In this document: positions 50,425 through 58,286 of the stretch, piece by piece
How positions within the stretch are numbered: position 1 is the stretch's first letter
How the letters are laid out: every line of letters starts with the position of its first letter
DNA from: Pseudoroseomonas cervicalis
GTDB lineage: Bacteria; Pseudomonadota; Alphaproteobacteria; Acetobacterales; Acetobacteraceae
Direction: 5' to 3'
Assembly (NCBI RefSeq): GCF_030818485.1
Contig: NZ_JAUTAJ010000003.1
Span: 62,001-126,000 of the forward strand
DNA: 64,000 bases
The notes under the pieces: model-generated
Told to the model about the DNA's origin: nothing
The model's input: the letters and a program-made list of their open reading frames with translations, nothing else
Database searches by the model: none
Translations under genes and position numbers: made by a program

Positions 50425-53351
50425 TGGCCGAGACGCTGCTCCCGCCCGGCCTCGGCACGCCGCGCGCCATCGCCGGCAACACGCCGCTGCTGCTCGACCG
50501 CCCCGACCAGGCGCTGCTGGTGCTGGAGGGCGAGGTCGAGCTCTTCCTGGTGCCGCTGGAGGAGGGGCGCCCCGCCGGGCTGCGCCGGCATCTCTTCGGC
50601 CTGGGCCGCGGCGCGCTGCTGTTCGGCGTCGATGGCGCGGCGGAGGGGGTGGGGCTGCTGGCGGTCGGCCATGTCGGCACCAGGGTGGCCGAGCTGCCGC
50701 CGGGCGCGCTGCAGGGCTGGGCCGCCGACCCGGCGCGCCGGGCGGGGCTGGAGACGGCGCTGGAGCGCTGGGTGCAGGGGCTGACCGGCGCCATGGTGCG
50801 GCCGATCCAGCCGCGCCCGCGGCTGGAGACGCTGTTCCAGCCCGGCGAGACCGCCCGCCCCGCCGCCGGCCGCCGCGCCGGCCCCGCGCGCGGCATCGCC
50901 TGGGCGCGGCCGGAGGGCGCCGCCTTCTATCTCGACACCGGCGAGGTGGCGGCGGGCGAGACCCTGCCGCTGGCCGCCGGCGCCTGGCTGGAGCAGCCGC
51001 AGGACGCCCCCCTGCCCAGCCTGACCACCGGCGCGGCGCTGGAGCGGGGCCTGGCCTGGGCGGGGCTGGCGACGCTGCACCGGCTGATGCTGGAGATCCT
51101 GCCGCTGAACCTGATGCTGGCGGCGGCCGACGAGGCCAACCGCCAGCGCGCCCGGCACCATTCCGACCGCGAGGCCGGCGAGGCGGCGCTGCAGCGCCTG
51201 GCCGAGCCGCTGGCCGGCGCCCGCCCCTTCCGCCCCCCGGTGGAGGGGGAGCAGCCGCTGCTGCGCACCGTCGCCGCCATCGCCAGCCATCTCGGCCTGG
51301 CGCTGACCCCGCCGCCGCCGCGCCGCGAGCAGGGCGAGATCCGCCCCGCCACGCTGGGGGAGATCCTGCGCGCCAACCAGCTGCGGGCACGCGGGCTCAG
51401 GCTGCAGCCGGGCTGGTGGGGGCAGGATGCCGGGCCGCTGCTGCTGCTGCGCCAGGGCGATGGGCGGCCGCTGGCGCTGCTGCCGCGGCCGCTGCGCGGC
51501 GGCTGGCAGCTCTACGACCCGGTCGAGGAGAAGCTGGCGCCGCTTTCCGCCCGCGCCGCCGCGGCGCTGCGCGGCGAGGCCTTCCAGCTCTACGCGCCGC
51601 TGCCGGCGCGTCCGCTGCGCGGCCTCGACATCGGCGGCAACCTGCTGCGCTGGGCGAGGAGCGACGCGCTGGCGGTGGTGGGCCTCGGCGCCGCGGCCGG
51701 GCTGCTCAATCTCGGCGTGCCGCTGGCCACCGGCGTGCTGGTGGACAGCATCATCCCCGCCTATGACCTGCCGCGGCTGCTGGAGATGGCGCTGGTGCTG
51801 GGCCTGCTGGCGCTGGTCATGCTGGTGCTGCGCTACGCCGTGCAGATCGCCGCGCTGCGCATCGAGGGGCGCGCCGGCACCCGCCTGCAGGCGGCGGTGA
51901 TCGACCGGCTGCTGCGCCTGCCCATGGGCTTCTTCCGCGGCCATTCCGCCGGCATGCTGGCCAAGCGGGCGCTGGCCGTGCAGGTGATCGAGCGCGCCGT
52001 CGGCGGCGCGCTGATCGGCAGCCTGCTGACCGGGCTGCTCTCGCTGCTCTCGCTCGGGCTGATGGCCTGGTATTCCTGGCGGCTGACCCTGGTGGCGCTG
52101 GCCATGCTGGTGCTGCTGCTGGGCGTCACCCTGCTGCTGGGCTGGCTGCGCATCCGGCATGAGCGCGAGGTGGTGAGCCTCGGCGGCGAAAGCGCCGGGC
52201 TGCTGCTGCAGCTGGCCAGCGGCATCGCCAAGCTGCGCCTGGCGGCGGCCGAGCAGCGCGCCTTCCTGCGCTGGGCAAGGCTGCAGGCGAAGCTGGCGCG
52301 GCAGCGTTTCCTGGCCGAGCAGATCGGCACGCTGAGCGAGCTGTCCGGCACCCTGGCCCTGCCGCTGGCCACCGCCGCGCTGTTCCTGGCGATCCACTGG
52401 ATGGGGCTGGGCCATGCCGGCACGGGCACGGGCGCCGGCCAGCAGGGGCTGGCGCTGGGCGCGCTGCTGGCCTTCCTCAACGCCTTCAGCCAATCCCTGT
52501 CCGGCATCGCCGGGCTGGCCGGCGCGGCGGTGCAGATCGCGGCGCTTCGCCCGGTCTACGCCCATGCCGCGCCGATCCTGGAGACGGTGCCGGAGACCGG
52601 CGAGCACCGCGCCGATCCGGGCACGCTGAGCGGCGCGCTGGAGGTCAGCCGCGTCAGCTTCCGCTACGGCCAGGACGGGCCGCCGCTGTTCGACGATCTG
52701 TCACTCGGCATCGCCGCCGGCGAATATGTCGCCATTGTCGGCCCCTCGGGCAGCGGCAAGTCGAGCCTGCTGCGCCTGCTGCTGGGCTTCGAGCAGCCGC
52801 AGGCGGGCGCCATCCTCTATGACGGGCAGGATCTGAACGGGCTGGACCCGCAGGCGCTGCGCCGGCAGCTCGGCGTCGTGCTGCAGGGCGGGCGGCTGAT
52901 GCCGGGCAGCCTGCTGGAGAACATCCTCGGCCCCAATCTGCACCTGTCGGAGCGCGAGGCCTGGGCGGCGGCGGAACAGGTCGGCCTGGCCGAGGATCTG
53001 CGCGCCATGCCGATGGGCATGCAGACCGTGATCTCCGATTCCGGCAGCACCCTCTCCGGCGGCCAGGTGCAGCGCGTGCTGCTGGCCCGCGCCGTGGTGG
53101 CGCGGCCGCGCATCCTGCTGCTGGACGAGGCGACCAGCGCGCTCGACAACCGCACCCAGGCCCAGGTGACGGAGAGCCTGGACCGGCTGAACGCGACGCG
53201 CATCGTCATCGCCCACCGGCTCTCCACCGTGGTGCGGGCCGACCGCATCCTGGTGCTGCGCGAGGGGCGCATCTGCGAGAGCGGCCGCTATGAGGAGCTG
53301 ATCGCCGCCGGCGGTTTTTTCCGCGCCCTGGCCGAGCGGCAGCTGCTCTGA
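50424..53351 (+). CDS. NHLM-type second ABC exporter subunit with large N-terminal domain
   Basis: The 975-residue protein is the second ABC subunit of NHLM systems. Residues 1-130 resemble a cyclic-nucleotide-type beta barrel (PDQALLVLEGEVELFLVPLE, LGRGALLFGV). Residues 130-400 form an extra region that includes a degraded peptidase-like segment (LRTVAAIASHLGLALTPPPP, and LRGGWQLYDPVEEKLAPLSA). Six membrane helices follow (about 410-700), then the ATPase domain with GPSGSGKSSL near residue 773, signature LSGGQVQRVLLARAV and LLLDEATSALD. The N-terminal region has no C39 catalytic cysteine, so cleavage is left to the first subunit. It is translationally coupled to the gene before it. Confidence 0.9.
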   Translation: MAETLLPPGLGTPRAIAGNTPLLLDRPDQALLVLEGEVELFLVPLEEGRPAGLRRHLFGLGRGALLFGVDGAAEGVGLLAVGHVGTRVAELPPGALQGWAADPARRAGLETALERWVQGLTGAMVRPIQPRPRLETLFQPGETARPAAGRRAGPARGIAWARPEGAAFYLDTGEVAAGETLPLAAGAWLEQPQDAPLPSLTTGAALERGLAWAGLATLHRLMLEILPLNLMLAAADEANRQRARHHSDREAGEAALQRLAEPLAGARPFRPPVEGEQPLLRTVAAIASHLGLALTPPPPRREQGEIRPATLGEILRANQLRARGLRLQPGWWGQDAGPLLLLRQGDGRPLALLPRPLRGGWQLYDPVEEKLAPLSARAAAALRGEAFQLYAPLPARPLRGLDIGGNLLRWARSDALAVVGLGAAAGLLNLGVPLATGVLVDSIIPAYDLPRLLEMALVLGLLALVMLVLRYAVQIAALRIEGRAGTRLQAAVIDRLLRLPMGFFRGHSAGMLAKRALAVQVIERAVGGALIGSLLTGLLSLLSLGLMAWYSWRLTLVALAMLVLLLGVTLLLGWLRIRHEREVVSLGGESAGLLLQLASGIAKLRLAAAEQRAFLRWARLQAKLARQRFLAEQIGTLSELSGTLALPLATAALFLAIHWMGLGHAGTGTGAGQQGLALGALLAFLNAFSQSLSGIAGLAGAAVQIAALRPVYAHAAPILETVPETGEHRADPGTLSGALEVSRVSFRYGQDGPPLFDDLSLGIAAGEYVAIVGPSGSGKSSLLRLLLGFEQPQAGAILYDGQDLNGLDPQALRRQLGVVLQGGRLMPGSLLENILGPNLHLSEREAWAAAEQVGLAEDLRAMPMGMQTVISDSGSTLSGGQVQRVLLARAVVARPRILLLDEATSALDNRTQAQVTESLDRLNATRIVIAHRLSTVVRADRILVLREGRICESGRYEELIAAGGFFRALAERQLL

Positions 53352-53361
53352 ACGGCCCGGC

Positions 53362-54450
53362 CTAGAGCCGGCGGATCCAGCCCGTCGTCGCCGGCGCCTT
53401 CTCCTTGCCGCCCTCCTTCGCGGCCTCGGCGGGCGGTTCGGGGCGCAGCGGGCCGCCGGCCGGGCGGGTGCCGCCGGCCAGCCGCGCCTCGCGCGGGGAC
53501 ATGCCGAAGGCCTCGCGGAAGCTGCGGCTGAACGCCGCCTCGTTGCGGAAGCCCCAGCCATAGGCGATCTCGGCGATGCGCCGGCGCTCCGGCACCGCCG
53601 CGGTGATCTCCTGGAAGCAGCGCTCCAGCCGGCGCCGGCGGATATAGGAGGCGACGCCGCCATAGGGCTCGAACAGCCGGTACAGCGTCGGGCGGGAGAC
53701 GCCGAATTGCCGCGTCAGCATCTCGGGCGAGAGCTGCGGCGCCGCCAGGTTGCTTTCGATGAAGCGGCGGATCAGCACCAGGGAGGGCGTGTGCACCGGC
53801 GCATGCCCCTCCTGCCGCGCCGCCAGCACCGGCGTGGCGCAGGCGGCGACCAGCATGGCGGTGGCCTGCAGCAGCGGCTGCGCCTCGGCCTGGGTCAGCT
53901 GGCCGCCGCATTCCTGCAGGCCCACCAGATGCTCGCCCAGCAGCCGGCCGAGCGGCGTGCCGCCCTCCACCACCACGCCATGCAGCGCCTCGGGCTTGGG
54001 CACCAGCGGCGCCAGCGAGGCGCGCGGCATCACCAGGGTGATATTCTCGAAATCCTCGGCGCTGGTGTGCAGCGTCTGCGCCATGTCGAGGATGCAGACA
54101 TCGCCCGGCCGCACGGTGATCGGCAGTTCCCCGGCCACGCCCTGATAGCCGCCCTGGCGGTAGAGCTGGATCAGGAAATGATCGACGCCGGTGCGGGCGA
54201 TGGTGAAGGAGGAGCGGCGGAAGATCTGCGCGCTGGCGGCGATGCGGCCGATCACCACCCCGCCCAGATCATGGCTGTCGACGGCGACGCGGAAATGGTC
54301 CATCGCCTCCGGCGTCGGCAGCGCCACGTCGAAGAACACGGCGGCGATCTGCCGCCAGGTCCAGAAAGCCTGTTCGGGGGAGCCGGCCATCGCCCCATCG
54401 AACTGCATGGCGGCGGCTTGGGCAGGCGGGGCGGCAGGGGCATCCGGCAT
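53362..54450 (-). CDS. AraC family transcriptional regulator
   Basis: The 362-residue product has an N-terminal AraC-binding-like ligand domain (VVIGRIAASAQIFRRSSFTI, PGDVCILDMAQTLHTSAEDF) and a C-terminal double helix-turn-helix (LSPEMLTRQFGVSRPTLYRL, RRLERCFQEITA, RIAEIAYGWGFRNEAAFSRS, FREAFGMSPREAR). It is convergent with the exporter operon, ending 10 bases beyond the second ABC gene. A 9-bp inverted repeat lies about 80 bases upstream of its start. It may control either the exporter locus or the peptide-import operon behind it; orientation does not decide. Confidence 0.88.
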   Translation of the reverse strand: MPDAPAAPPAQAAAMQFDGAMAGSPEQAFWTWRQIAAVFFDVALPTPEAMDHFRVAVDSHDLGGVVIGRIAASAQIFRRSSFTIARTGVDHFLIQLYRQGGYQGVAGELPITVRPGDVCILDMAQTLHTSAEDFENITLVMPRASLAPLVPKPEALHGVVVEGGTPLGRLLGEHLVGLQECGGQLTQAEAQPLLQATAMLVAACATPVLAARQEGHAPVHTPSLVLIRRFIESNLAAPQLSPEMLTRQFGVSRPTLYRLFEPYGGVASYIRRRRLERCFQEITAAVPERRRIAEIAYGWGFRNEAAFSRSFREAFGMSPREARLAGGTRPAGGPLRPEPPAEAAKEGGKEKAPATTGWIRRL

Positions 54451-54526
54451 GGCAACGACCCTAACCCGATACCGTTGTCGCGACCAGGGTGGGAGGGGCG
54501 GCTCGGCGGCAGGCCAGGGTCATCGG

Positions 54527-54551
54527 CGATTCCGGTTCCATTCCGGAATCG
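54527..54551. promoter_or_regulatory. 9-bp inverted repeat with 7-base spacer
   Basis: CGATTCCGG (54527-54535) and CCGGAATCG (54543-54551) are perfect complements around TTCCATT. ATTCCGG also occurs twice as a direct repeat in the same site. It lies upstream of the AraC-family gene (start 54450) and downstream of the last importer gene (end 54584). No T tract follows on either strand, so an operator of the AraC gene is favoured over a terminator. Confidence 0.5.
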
Positions 54552-54583
54552 TTACAGCTTGACCGTGGCGCTGCCCAGCCCCC

Positions 54584-55393
54584 TTAGCGGAAGGGTGAAC
54601 GATCCGGGTCCGGGTCCGGCATGGCGGCCAGCAGGCTGCGCGCATAGTCGCTGCGCGGCGCCTGGAAGACCTGCCCGGTCTCCCCCTCCTCCACCAGCCG
54701 GCCGCGATAGATCAGCGCGACGCGGTCGCAGACATAGCGGATGACGCCGAGATCATGGCTGATGAAGAAATAGGTCAGCCCCAGCTGCTGCTGCAGCTCA
54801 TGCAGCAGGTTCAGCACCTGCGCCTGCACCGAGACGTCGAGCGCGCTGGTCGGCTCGTCCAGGATCAGCACCTCCGGCCCCGTGGCGAGCGCCCGGGCGA
54901 TGCCGATGCGCTGCCGCTGGCCGCCCGAGAATTCATGCGGGAAGCGCCCCAGATGCTGCGGGCCGAGGCCGACGCGCTCCAGCAGCTCCGCCGCGCGGTC
55001 GCGCCGCGCCCGGGCGCCGAGGCCGAGCCGTCCGCTGTGGATCTCCATCGGCTCGGTGACGATCTCGGCGATGCTGAGGCGCGGATTCAGCGAGGCATAG
55101 GGGTCCTGGAAGACGATCTGCATGCGCGCGCGCAAATTCCGCAGCCCGGCCGCCGAGAGGCGGGCGATATCCTCCCCCTCGAACAGGATGCGGCCCGCCG
55201 AGACCTCCTCCAGCCGCAGCAGGCAGCGCGTCAGCGTCGTCTTGCCGGAGCCGGATTCGCCCACCAGCCCGAAGCTCTCGCCGCGGCGGACGGAGAGGCT
55301 GACCTCGGACAGGGCGGTGACCTGCGGCGCGCGGCCGAAGAAGCCGCGCCGTTCGCCGCCATAGAGCTTGCTGACCCGCTCGACCGAGAGCAT
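54584..55393 (-). CDS. Peptide ABC importer ATP-binding protein (OppF/DppF type)
   Basis: The 269-residue ATPase has Walker A GLVGESGSGKTT, Q-loop MQIVFQDPYASLNPR, signature FSGGQRQRIGIARAL and Walker B VLILDEPTSALD. The H-loop lies in FFISHDLGVIRYV. The N-terminal segment VSKLYGG followed by GRAPQVTALSEVSL and the LNPRLSIAEIVTEP block are typical of OppF/DppF. The start is given as ATG 55393, overlapping the DppD-like stop by one base; a GTG one codon earlier is also possible. It is the last gene of the minus-strand importer operon. It is somewhat shorter than usual, without the long C-terminal oligopeptide extension. Confidence 0.9.
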   Translation of the reverse strand: MLSVERVSKLYGGERRGFFGRAPQVTALSEVSLSVRRGESFGLVGESGSGKTTLTRCLLRLEEVSAGRILFEGEDIARLSAAGLRNLRARMQIVFQDPYASLNPRLSIAEIVTEPMEIHSGRLGLGARARRDRAAELLERVGLGPQHLGRFPHEFSGGQRQRIGIARALATGPEVLILDEPTSALDVSVQAQVLNLLHELQQQLGLTYFFISHDLGVIRYVCDRVALIYRGRLVEEGETGQVFQAPRSDYARSLLAAMPDPDPDRSPFR

Positions 55394-56412
55394 CACGCCG
55401 CCTCCTCCGCCGCCACGAAACAGGCGGCGCCATGCTCCGGCCCATGCGGCACCATCGGCGGCACGCCGGATTGGCAGGAGGGCCGCGCCAGCCGGCAGCG
55501 GGAAAAGAACCGGCAGCCCGGCGGCGGCGCCAGCAGCGAGGGCACGGTGCCGGCCAGCCCCTGCAGCGCACCGCGCGCCAGGCCGGCGGTAGGCAGCGCC
55601 GCCAGCAGCGCCTGTGTGTAGGGGTGCACCGGCTGCTTCAGCACGCCGCGCACCGGCCCGGCCTCCACCACATTGCCGGCATACATCACCGCCACATGGG
55701 TGCAGAGCTGCGCCACCACGCCGAGATTGTGGGTGATGAACAGCACGCCGAGATCATGCTCGCGCACCAGATCATGGATCAGCCGCAGGATCTGCGCCTG
55801 CACCGAGACGTCGAGCGCGGTGGTCGGCTCATCGGCGATCAGCAGCCGCGGCCGGCCGATCAGCGCCATGGCGATCAGCACGCGCTGGCGCATGCCGCCC
55901 GAGAATTGGTGCGGGTAGTCCTGTAGGCGCGCGGCGGCATCGGGGATGCCGACATGCTCCAGCATGGAAAGCGCCCGTGCCTTCGCCGCGCGCTTCAGCG
56001 CGAAGCGCGAGGCACCAGGAGAAAGACCCAGCAGCGAAGGGTCGGCCCGCCCGGCATGCAGCGCCACATCGACCAGCTGCTCGCCCACCCGGAAGACCGG
56101 GTTCAGATTGGTGGTCGGGTCCTGGAAGATCATGCCGATGCGGCGGCCGCGCAGCGCGCGCATCCGCGCCTCGGAGGCGGCGAGCAGATCCTCCCCCTCC
56201 AGCAGGATCTGGCCACGCGCATAGCGGGCGGGCGGCGCCGGCACCAGGCGCGAGACGGAGAGGCCGGTGAGCGACTTGCCGCAGCCGGTCTCGCCCACCA
56301 CGCCCCAGATCTCGCCGCGCTCGACCTTCAGGTTGATGCCGTTGAGCACATGCGCCTCGCCATCGAAGGAGCGCATGTGCAGATGCAGGTCGCGGATCTC
56401 GAGGAGTGCCAT
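55393..56412 (-). CDS. Peptide ABC importer ATP-binding protein (OppD/DppD type)
   Basis: The 339-residue protein has a complete ATPase core: Walker [16 protein letters not shown]-loop [13 protein letters not shown], signature [15 protein letters not shown], Walker [13 protein letters not shown] and [13 protein letters not shown]. It also has the oligopeptide/dipeptide C-terminal extension ([20 protein letters not shown]) with the cysteine cluster [16 protein letters not shown]. In relatives that cluster can hold an iron-sulfur centre. It overlaps the permease gene upstream by one base and the OppF-like gene downstream, in the standard order of dpp/opp operons. Confidence 0.92.
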   Translation of the reverse strand: MALLEIRDLHLHMRSFDGEAHVLNGINLKVERGEIWGVVGETGCGKSLTGLSVSRLVPAPPARYARGQILLEGEDLLAASEARMRALRGRRIGMIFQDPTTNLNPVFRVGEQLVDVALHAGRADPSLLGLSPGASRFALKRAAKARALSMLEHVGIPDAAARLQDYPHQFSGGMRQRVLIAMALIGRPRLLIADEPTTALDVSVQAQILRLIHDLVREHDLGVLFITHNLGVVAQLCTHVAVMYAGNVVEAGPVRGVLKQPVHPYTQALLAALPTAGLARGALQGLAGTVPSLLAPPPGCRFFSRCRLARPSCQSGVPPMVPHGPEHGAACFVAAEEAA

Positions 56413-57266
56413 CAGCGGCGCGCCTTGGGGTCGAGCAAATCGCGCAGCCCGTCGCCCAGCAAATTGAAACCGAAAACTGCCAGAAAAATGGCCAGGCCCG
56501 GGAAGATCGCCGTCCACCAGTAATCCGGCATGTTCGCCCGCGCGACAGACAGCAAAGAGCCCCATTCCGGCGTCGGCGGCTTGACGCCGATGCCGACGAA
56601 GCCGAGCGAGGCGACGGTGAGGATGGCAAAGCCCATATCGAGCGACATCTTCACGATCACCGGGGAGATGATGTTCGGCAGGATATGCCGCCGCAGCAGC
56701 CGCGCGGGGCCCGCCCCCATGGCGCGGGCGGCGGTGACGAACTGCTCCTCCTTCTTCGCCATCACCTCGCCGCGCACGAGGCGCGCATAGCCTGGCCACC
56801 AGGAGAGCGCGATGGCGAAGATCATGTTGCCGGTGCCGGGGCCGAGCGCGGCGGCGACCGCCATGGCCAGGATCAGGCTCGGCACGGTCAGCATCAGGTC
56901 GGAGAGGCGCATCAGCACCTCATCCACCCAGCCGCCGAAGAAGCCGGCGACGGCACCGGCCAGCACGCCCACACCGGCGCCGACCAGCACCACCGCCATG
57001 CCGGCCAGCAGCGAGATGCGCGTGCCGGCCAGCGTCAGGGAGAAGACATCCTGCCCGACCTCATTGGTGCCGAACCACCATTCGGCGGAGGGCGGCTGGA
57101 AGCGCGCGCCGGTCTGCACCAGGCCTGCCACATGGTCGGGATGCGGCACGATGGCGGGGCCGAGGATGGCGACGGCCAGCAGCGCCAGCACGATCACCAG
57201 TCCGAGCACCGAGACCCAGGAGCGGCGGAAGCGGTAGAGGCCGCGGCGGAAACGCTCGCCGCTCAT
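56412..57266 (-). CDS. Peptide ABC importer permease (DppC type)
   Basis: The 284-residue inner-membrane protein has an N-terminal helix (SVLGLVIVLALLAVAILGPA), the DppC-specific periplasmic segment with WWFGTNEVGQDVFSLTLAGT, and a five-helix permease domain. The ATPase-contact loop is EEQFVTAARAMGAGPARLLR. It starts inside the last codons of the DppB-like gene (four-base overlap) and overlaps the DppD-like gene by one base. With DppB it forms the translocation channel of the importer fed by the binding protein at 58287-59849. Confidence 0.92.
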   Translation of the reverse strand: MSGERFRRGLYRFRRSWVSVLGLVIVLALLAVAILGPAIVPHPDHVAGLVQTGARFQPPSAEWWFGTNEVGQDVFSLTLAGTRISLLAGMAVVLVGAGVGVLAGAVAGFFGGWVDEVLMRLSDLMLTVPSLILAMAVAAALGPGTGNMIFAIALSWWPGYARLVRGEVMAKKEEQFVTAARAMGAGPARLLRRHILPNIISPVIVKMSLDMGFAILTVASLGFVGIGVKPPTPEWGSLLSVARANMPDYWWTAIFPGLAIFLAVFGFNLLGDGLRDLLDPKARR

Positions 57267-58270
57267 CGCAGGCGCACCCGCGGGTTCAGCAGACCATAGA
57301 GCAGGTCCACCAGCAGATTGACCAGCACGAAGAGCGTTCCGATGCAGAGCGTGACGCCGATGATCGGCATGAAATCCTGGGTCAGCACCGCCTGGGTGGC
57401 GTAGAGGCCGAGGCCCGGCCAGTCGAACACCGTCTCCACCAGCACGGTGCCGCCGAGCAGCCAGCCGAAATACAGGCCGATAACGGTGAGCGTCGCCGAG
57501 ACCGCGTTCTTCAGCACGTATTTGAACAGGATCAGCCGCGCGGAGAGGCCGAGGGCGCGCTCCGTCGTCACGTAATCCTGCTGCAGCACCTCGATGGTCG
57601 AGGCGCGCATCATGCGGGTGATGGTGGCCAGCGGCGAGAGCGACATGGCGATGGCCGGCAGCGCCAGATGCTGCAGGGCGATGCCGAAGGCGTGCCACTG
57701 GCCGGTGAGCAGCGCATCCACGGTCAGCAGCCCGGTGAGGGTGGCGGGCGGATCCTCAGTCAGCGGAAAACGGCCCGAGAGCGGCAGCCAGCCCAGCCAC
57801 ATGGCGAAGCCCAGCTGGAACAGCAGGCCGAGGAAGAAACGCGGCATGGAGATGGCGCCGAGCGAGACGGCGCGCGACAGGAAATCCGGCCAGCGATCGC
57901 GATACACCGCCGCCATCAGCCCGGCCGGAATGCCGATCAGCACGGCCAGCAGCATCGCCGCCAGCACCAGCTCCAGCGTCGCCGGCAGATAGGCCGCCAG
58001 ATCCTCGATGACGGGCCGGCGGCTGAAGATCGAGACGCCCCAATCGCCCTGCAGCAGACCCGTGACATAGTGCCAGTATTGCAGCGGCAGCGGCTGGTCG
58101 AGGCCGAATTCGCGCGCGACCTCGGCGACATCGGCGGCCGAGGCGTTGGGCCCCGCCGCCAGCCGCACCGGATCGCCCGGCAGCAGCCGGGCGATGGCAA
58201 AGACCAGCATGGACAGCCCCACCAGCACCGGCACCAGCAGCAGCAGCCGCCGCAGGATGTAGCGGATCAT
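57263..58270 (-). CDS. Peptide ABC importer permease (DppB type)
   Basis: The 335-residue protein begins with the usual DppB pattern MIRYILRRLLLLVPVLVGLS and LLPGDPVRL, then has five further membrane helices. The coupling loop is DYVTTERALGLSARLILFKY, followed by LKNAVSATLTVIG and LVETVFDWPGLGLYATQAV. It starts 16 bases after the binding protein gene and overlaps DppC by four bases. The gene order binding protein-B-C-D-F on one strand marks a complete importer. Confidence 0.92.
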   Translation of the reverse strand: MIRYILRRLLLLVPVLVGLSMLVFAIARLLPGDPVRLAAGPNASAADVAEVAREFGLDQPLPLQYWHYVTGLLQGDWGVSIFSRRPVIEDLAAYLPATLELVLAAMLLAVLIGIPAGLMAAVYRDRWPDFLSRAVSLGAISMPRFFLGLLFQLGFAMWLGWLPLSGRFPLTEDPPATLTGLLTVDALLTGQWHAFGIALQHLALPAIAMSLSPLATITRMMRASTIEVLQQDYVTTERALGLSARLILFKYVLKNAVSATLTVIGLYFGWLLGGTVLVETVFDWPGLGLYATQAVLTQDFMPIIGVTLCIGTLFVLVNLLVDLLYGLLNPRVRLR

Positions 58271-58286
58271 GCGGCGGCCCTCCCGC

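Noticed and set aside
46971-53351. The NHLM exporter as the secretion machine of the giant RTX-like protein
   Set aside because: The first ABC subunit has an intact C39 peptidase domain and the genes are coupled to a GG leader peptide. Large RTX proteins use exporters without active C39 domains and have C-terminal signals.
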